Of a DNA stretch of 7,979 nt, positions 5,501 through 7,979 are shown one piece after another. The stretch spans positions 1-7,979 of the forward strand of contig CAZVBS010000027.1 of the NCBI GenBank assembly GCA_964625905.1, given 5' to 3'. Under the pieces are notes generated by a model that was not told where the DNA came from, ran no database searches, and saw nothing but the letters and a program-made list of their open reading frames with translations. The stretch comes from JABMNX01 sp964625905 (GTDB lineage Bacteria; Patescibacteriota; Minisyncoccia; Phycocordibacterales; JABMNX01). The first letter of the stretch is position 1. Each line of letters begins with the position of its first letter. The position numbers and the translations under genes are program-made.

Positions 5501-7979
5501 TAAGCTAATGGATTCAATATCTCATTATTGGCTGTATCTGCATTTGCTTGTGTCTCATAATAGGTCACTAGATATTGTAATGGATCTAGACCATCCAATA
5601 TCTCTACATCTTTACTAGTTAAATTAAATTGTGCAAATCCATCGGCAGAGGTATCATCACACTCTTCCAATGGAGTTGGATCTACTATCTGTGGCGTTGG
5701 ATTTATAATCAATATCAACTCTACTATAGTCGCACAATCTGTCGCTATGGTGGCACTCTCCACACGTACATAAATCGTTTGGATATTGGCTACAATATTA
5801 TTATATGGGCTCACTAATGCATTTACATTATTGCCTGCATCTGCCATAGTCTCATGGTAAGTTACATTCAATGTAAGGTCTCCTCCTGTAATCTCATTCT
5901 CGACATCTTCCAATGTAAACACTCCAAAACCATCACTATCTGGATCACAATATTCTAATGGTGTAGGTGTAAAAGCTATTGGTGCTTGTTCTACTATTAA
6001 ATCTAATGTTGTTGTATCATAACAGCTTGTGGTAATATCTTGTACACGCACATAAATCGTTTGAGGATTACTAATATTTGTGTATGGTATTGCTAACGGA
6101 TTTACTGTTGCATTAGTATCAGCTTGTGATAAATAATACGTTACTGAATAATCAGGATTACCGCCACTTATTTCTGAATTCTTTAACGTTAAATCTATGC
6201 TGGTTAATCCATCTGGAGTTCCATCATCACAAACTTCTAATGGGGTTGGCACCACCAGTTGTGGGAGCGGATTTACAATAAGTTCAAATGTTCCTGTATT
6301 TGCACAACTTGTCAGAACATTCTCTAACCTTAAATAAATTGTCTGTGGATTACTCGTATTAATATATGGACTCAAAAGAGCATTAATCCCTGCATCTGCA
6401 TCAACCTGTGTCGCGTAATAACTTACAACCACATTGGCCTGACCATTTATTATCTCCACATCCTTATTTGTTAAATCAAAAGCTTCCTGTTCATCTCCTG
6501 GATTGTTATCATCACATAACTCATACACATCTATAACTGCTATTGTTGGGAGTAGGTTTACCAGTAAAGTTAATTCTACACTGTCATAACATCCTGTAAG
6601 ATTATCCTCTAATCGCACATAAACTGTTTGTACCAATGGAACGATATTCATATATGGACTCCCTAAAGCATTAACCCCTGTATCTGCATCTGACTGAGTT
6701 TCGTGATATGTTACACTCATCCCAACTTGAGCTCCTATGACCTCGGCATCCTTTAAAGTTAAGTCAAAACTTGCAAAGCCATCATTGTCATCATCACAAA
6801 CCTCTAGTGGCGTTGGTAAGGCTGCAACTGGCAAAGGATTTACAACTAAATCTAAAGTTGTTGTATTATAACAATTCGTGGTCGTATCCTCTAAGCGTAC
6901 ATAAACCGTTTGTACATTAATTACAATATTGGTGTATGGCGAAAACACCTCATTTGTTGCTGCATCTGCATCCACCTGATTCTCATAATACGTTACATTA
7001 ATACCCATCTGACCATTCAATATCTCTACATTCTTATCTGTCAATATAAAACTTGCAAAGCCATCAGCATTATCATCACAAGCTTCTAATGGTGTAGGGA
7101 CTATAACCAAAGGCAATGAGTTGACTATTAAATCAAAAGTTGAATAACCATAACACGTCGGATTTAATGCATCTTCTACTCTAACATGAACCGTCTGTGG
7201 ATTTACAATATTATTATAAGTCGTAGGATTTAATATCACATTAATCCCAGCTTCCGCATCAGCCTGTGTCTCGTAATACGTTACAGCAAATATTAATGGA
7301 TCTTGACCATTTAATATATCTATATCTTGAGTGCTTAGATTAAATTGTGATACACCATCATTACTAGCATCATCACACACTACCATATTGGATGGCTGAG
7401 TTGCCAAAGCGCGATAGTTTACAATTAAATTAAATACTGGTAAAGCTGAAGCAATATAACATGTCGAATCGCCTATACTCTCCACTCGCACATAGATAGG
7501 TTCTGGATTTAAAGTATTAGTATAAGGACTAACCAACGCTCCTGTATCACCATCTGCATCTGCAAAACTTAAATGATAGGTCACTTCAAAATCTGTGTTT
7601 GGTTGAGCTCCTAATATTCCTAAATCCTGTACACTCAAATCGAATGGCTCAAAACCATCATTTGAATCATCATCACATAAAGCTAAATCTGGAACTGCAT
7701 TAATAATAGGCTGACCTGCTACATTAAGTGTAAACGTTAATACTTCATAACAATTAGAAGTTAAGTATTCAACTCTTATATAAATAATCTGTCCATCAGT
7801 TCCAGTATAAGCAGCAGCAGCAGCAATAACATTAGTATTATTATCAACATCTACTTGTGTTTCATGATATGTAACCACTAAATCTCCTGGATTTGAAGCA
7901 CTTGCCAATACAATTGGAGTATTAGACTCTAAATCAAAAATATAAGGAGGCGCTCCTGTATCACAAATAAATAAATCAT
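2569..7979 (-). CDS. Giant repeat-rich cell-surface protein with T9SS type B sorting domain; 5' end outside the window
   Basis: The frame stays open from the right edge to a TAG stop at 2569-2571, giving 1802 complete codons in view. The start is missing: the frame and repeat homology continue upstream of a possible TTG at 7906-7908, so that codon is not a real start. Order of parts, numbering from the first whole codon in the window: at least 16 tandem repeats (about residues 1-1566), an Ig-like domain (1567-1641), a SprB-repeat-like domain (1642-1714) and a T9SS type B C-terminal domain (1715-1802, ending FTLKR). Known for this family: such C-terminal domains route Sec-exported proteins through the type IX system to the cell surface or medium, and large repeat proteins of this build include gliding adhesins of the SprB type. 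Inference: an extracellular adhesin or filament. No enzyme motif is seen. A tandem paralogue starts 45 bp downstream in the same codon phase. The family call is strong; the exact role is unknown. Confidence 0.95.
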   Translation of the reverse strand, partial: DLFICDTGAPPYIFDLESNTPIVLASASNPGDLVVTYHETQVDVDNNTNVIAAAAAYTGTDGQIIYIRVEYLTSNCYEVLTFTLNVAGQPIINAVPDLALCDDDSNDGFEPFDLSVQDLGILGAQPNTDFEVTYHLSFADADGDTGALVSPYTNTLNPEPIYVRVESIGDSTCYIASALPVFNLIVNYRALATQPSNMVVCDDASNDGVSQFNLSTQDIDILNGQDPLIFAVTYYETQADAEAGINVILNPTTYNNIVNPQTVHVRVEDALNPTCYGYSTFDLIVNSLPLVIVPTPLEACDDNADGFASFILTDKNVEILNGQMGINVTYYENQVDADAATNEVFSPYTNIVINVQTVYVRLEDTTTNCYNTTTLDLVVNPLPVAALPTPLEVCDDDNDGFASFDLTLKDAEVIGAQVGMSVTYHETQSDADTGVNALGSPYMNIVPLVQTVYVRLEDNLTGCYDSVELTLLVNLLPTIAVIDVYELCDDNNPGDEQEAFDLTNKDVEIINGQANVVVSYYATQVDADAGINALLSPYINTSNPQTIYLRLENVLTSCANTGTFELIVNPLPQLVVPTPLEVCDDGTPDGLTSIDLTLKNSEISGGNPDYSVTYYLSQADTNATVNPLAIPYTNISNPQTIYVRVQDITTSCYDTTTLDLIVEQAPIAFTPTPLEYCDPDSDGFGVFTLEDVENEITGGDLTLNVTYHETMADAGNNVNALVSPYNNIVANIQTIYVRVESATIATDCATIVELILIINPTPQIVDPTPLEECDDTSADGFAQFNLTSKDVEILDGLDPLQYLVTYYETQANADTANNEILNPLAYTNITTFNQILWVRVEDTANGCYVLTTLELIVNALPILVQPTPLELCDYNNSGDEQEAFTLEDSADEILNAQTGISLTYYETQLDANNATNPIASPYTNTANPQTIYIRAINDATGCVSTITLDLRVNPIPSPAVPMPLEECDEDNDGFAQFDLEARTLEIINGELDITITYHETQADADNAQNPLTSPYNNIVPNTQTVYARAENTNTGCYTVMELMLNVLPSPVVPLDIEDYVICDTNADGIVQFDLTTKEAEILGTQSTVDFILTYHLTQIDAATGSNAIANTTNFTNLSNPQIIYVRLESASNGCVTTGTFEIRVELPPIAVQPTPLELCDDEIADEITVFDLTIKDNEIIGGNASWSVSYYETNVDAQTGTNPIPDATMYTNTSVNGAPANPQTLYVVVTDTDTGCTDFTTLTIRVLPNPTPSTDPDNIELCDDVNTGDFQEVFDLTINEAYIINGEAGVTASYYETMIDAELGANAIADPTMYTNIITPQTIYVRVVNDITGCYTIVTFDIIVNPLPVVEIVSDFIVCELNNDGFYDFDLITKDLEVLNGQDSIEFIVTYHESQADADNLINALVSPYTNITNPQQIFVAVTNTITGCSISTQTFNIEVQEAAEANSDLAAIVFDLCDDNMEIDGDSTNDSTEFDLTTQNANVLDGQDPVNYIVTYFETEADAELNINPLPFLYENINNPQLIYVRVDNDTPDGAGLDTSICYAIAELTLQVLPLPVFDFEDSYILCIDTNGTEVIDLPVIDTGLSEIDYSFEWSLDEEVIIGFTGSSYPPTQGGVYSVLVTNNTTGCQNTDDTLVIESGPPIVTAIVTSLAFADNNVIEATAMGNGVYEFSLDDGPWQESGVFENVSIGEHVITARDVNGCGINSAIVVVIDYPLYFTPNGDGFNETWNIVGIENQPNAKIYIFDRYGKLLKQISPSGNGWNGTYNGNLLPTSDYWFTVEYDEPSNGTRKQFKAHFTLKR
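2572..2835 (-). other. T9SS type B C-terminal sorting domain (CHU_C, gliding motility-associated)
   Basis: The last 88 residues begin YPLYFTPNGDGFNETWNI, continue with AKIYIFDRYGKLLKQI and GNGWNGTYNGNLLPTSDYWF, and end with FKAHFTLKR at the stop. Each element (FTPNGDGxNExW, IYIFDRYGKLL, GWNGxYNG, LPxSDYW, terminal FxLKR) is diagnostic of the type B sorting signal of the type IX secretion system. This domain is complete, so the stop at 2569 is the true end of the protein and not a nonsense mutation. Confidence 0.96.
2836..3054 (-). other. SprB-repeat-like domain before the sorting domain
   Basis: Seventy-three residues contain GVYEFSLDDGPWQESGVFEN, then VSIGEHVITARDVNGCG and a final hydrophobic strand. 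The order YxFSLDxGxWQxSxxFxNVxxGxHxxxxRDxNGC is the signature I know from SprB repeats in flavobacterial gliding and T9SS type B proteins. It usually sits immediately before the sorting domain, as here. The role is structural or adhesive; no catalytic residues are seen. Confidence 0.8.
3055..3279 (-). other. Ig-like domain of the first protein
   Basis: After repeat R16 the pattern changes: LCIDTNGTEVIDLPVIDTGL, then YSFEWSLDEEVI, a GGVYSVLVTNNTTGC strand and a closing DDTLVIES. The order Cys, Trp within a YSFEW strand, and YSVxVTN with a following Cys is typical of the Ig/PKD-like folds that precede sorting domains in Bacteroidota surface proteins. It probably acts as a spacer between the repeats and the C-terminal end. 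The matching domain begins in the second gene at 126. Confidence 0.75.
3280..7968 (-). repeat. At least sixteen tandem protein repeats (R1-R16) in the first protein
   Basis: First-cysteine codons start at 7963, 7675, 7375, 7078, 6796, 6514, 6229, 5947, 5659, 5362, 5077, 4792, 4501, 4192, 3901 and 3604. The Ig-like domain cysteine is at 3274. Spacings run from 94 to 110 residues. The working consensus is CDDxxDGFxxFDLTxKDxEI, then a loop, VTYYETQADADxxxN, SPYTNxxNPQTIYVRVE, TGCYxTTxLDLIVNPLP, then a linker, most often PTPLE, leading into the next Cys-Asp. Seven linkers are exactly PTPLE and one is PMPLE. Both cysteines are present in all 16 units. The array continues past the right edge, so the total number is unknown. 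The units are clearly diverged, so slippage has not recently expanded the whole array. Confidence 0.95.

Noticed and set aside
7906..7908. TTG as the start codon of the first gene
   Set aside because: The same frame stays open to the window edge and codes a normal repeat start (FICDTGAPPYIFDLE) upstream of it, so the true start lies outside the window.
3280..7968. CRISPR array or DNA satellite suggested by regular spacing of about 285-300 bases
   Set aside because: The period is a whole number of codons, the units are diverged in DNA but conserved in protein, and the frame is kept throughout. This is a protein repeat.

Overview
The window is AT-rich DNA and almost entirely coding on the minus strand. 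It holds parts of two very large, neighbouring genes for secreted repeat proteins. The AT richness, the lack of Shine-Dalgarno sites and above all a type B type IX secretion (T9SS) sorting domain point to a gliding-type member of the Bacteroidota. Flavobacteriaceae is most likely, but genus cannot be told from this window.

Layout in the direction of transcription (right to left): (1) 7979 to 2569 is the C-terminal 1802 residues of a giant surface protein whose start lies beyond the right edge. It has at least 16 tandem repeats of about 94-110 residues, then an Ig-like domain, a SprB-repeat-like domain and a C-terminal T9SS type B (CHU_C / gliding motility-associated) sorting domain. (2) A 45 bp spacer follows, with no terminator and no convincing promoter. 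(3) 2523 to 1 is the first 841 residues of a second protein whose end lies beyond the left edge. It has a signal peptide, a separate N-terminal beta-rich domain of about 160 residues, six copies of the same repeat family, and the start of the same Ig-like domain. The sequence around that last junction is about 77% identical at the nucleotide level to the matching part of the first gene.

The two genes are paralogues in tandem and probably form one transcription unit. Both products should cross the inner membrane by Sec; the first, and presumably the second, would then be carried to the cell surface by T9SS. Their likely role is as long adhesin-like or structural filaments. That role is inferred from architecture; no catalytic motif is visible. 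The most interesting object is the repeat itself: an acidic CDDxxDGFxxFDL loop, a TYYETQADAD-like strand, an NPQTIYVRVE strand and a second cysteine, present 22 times with both cysteines kept in every copy.

No RNA gene, mobile element, CRISPR array or plus-strand gene was found.
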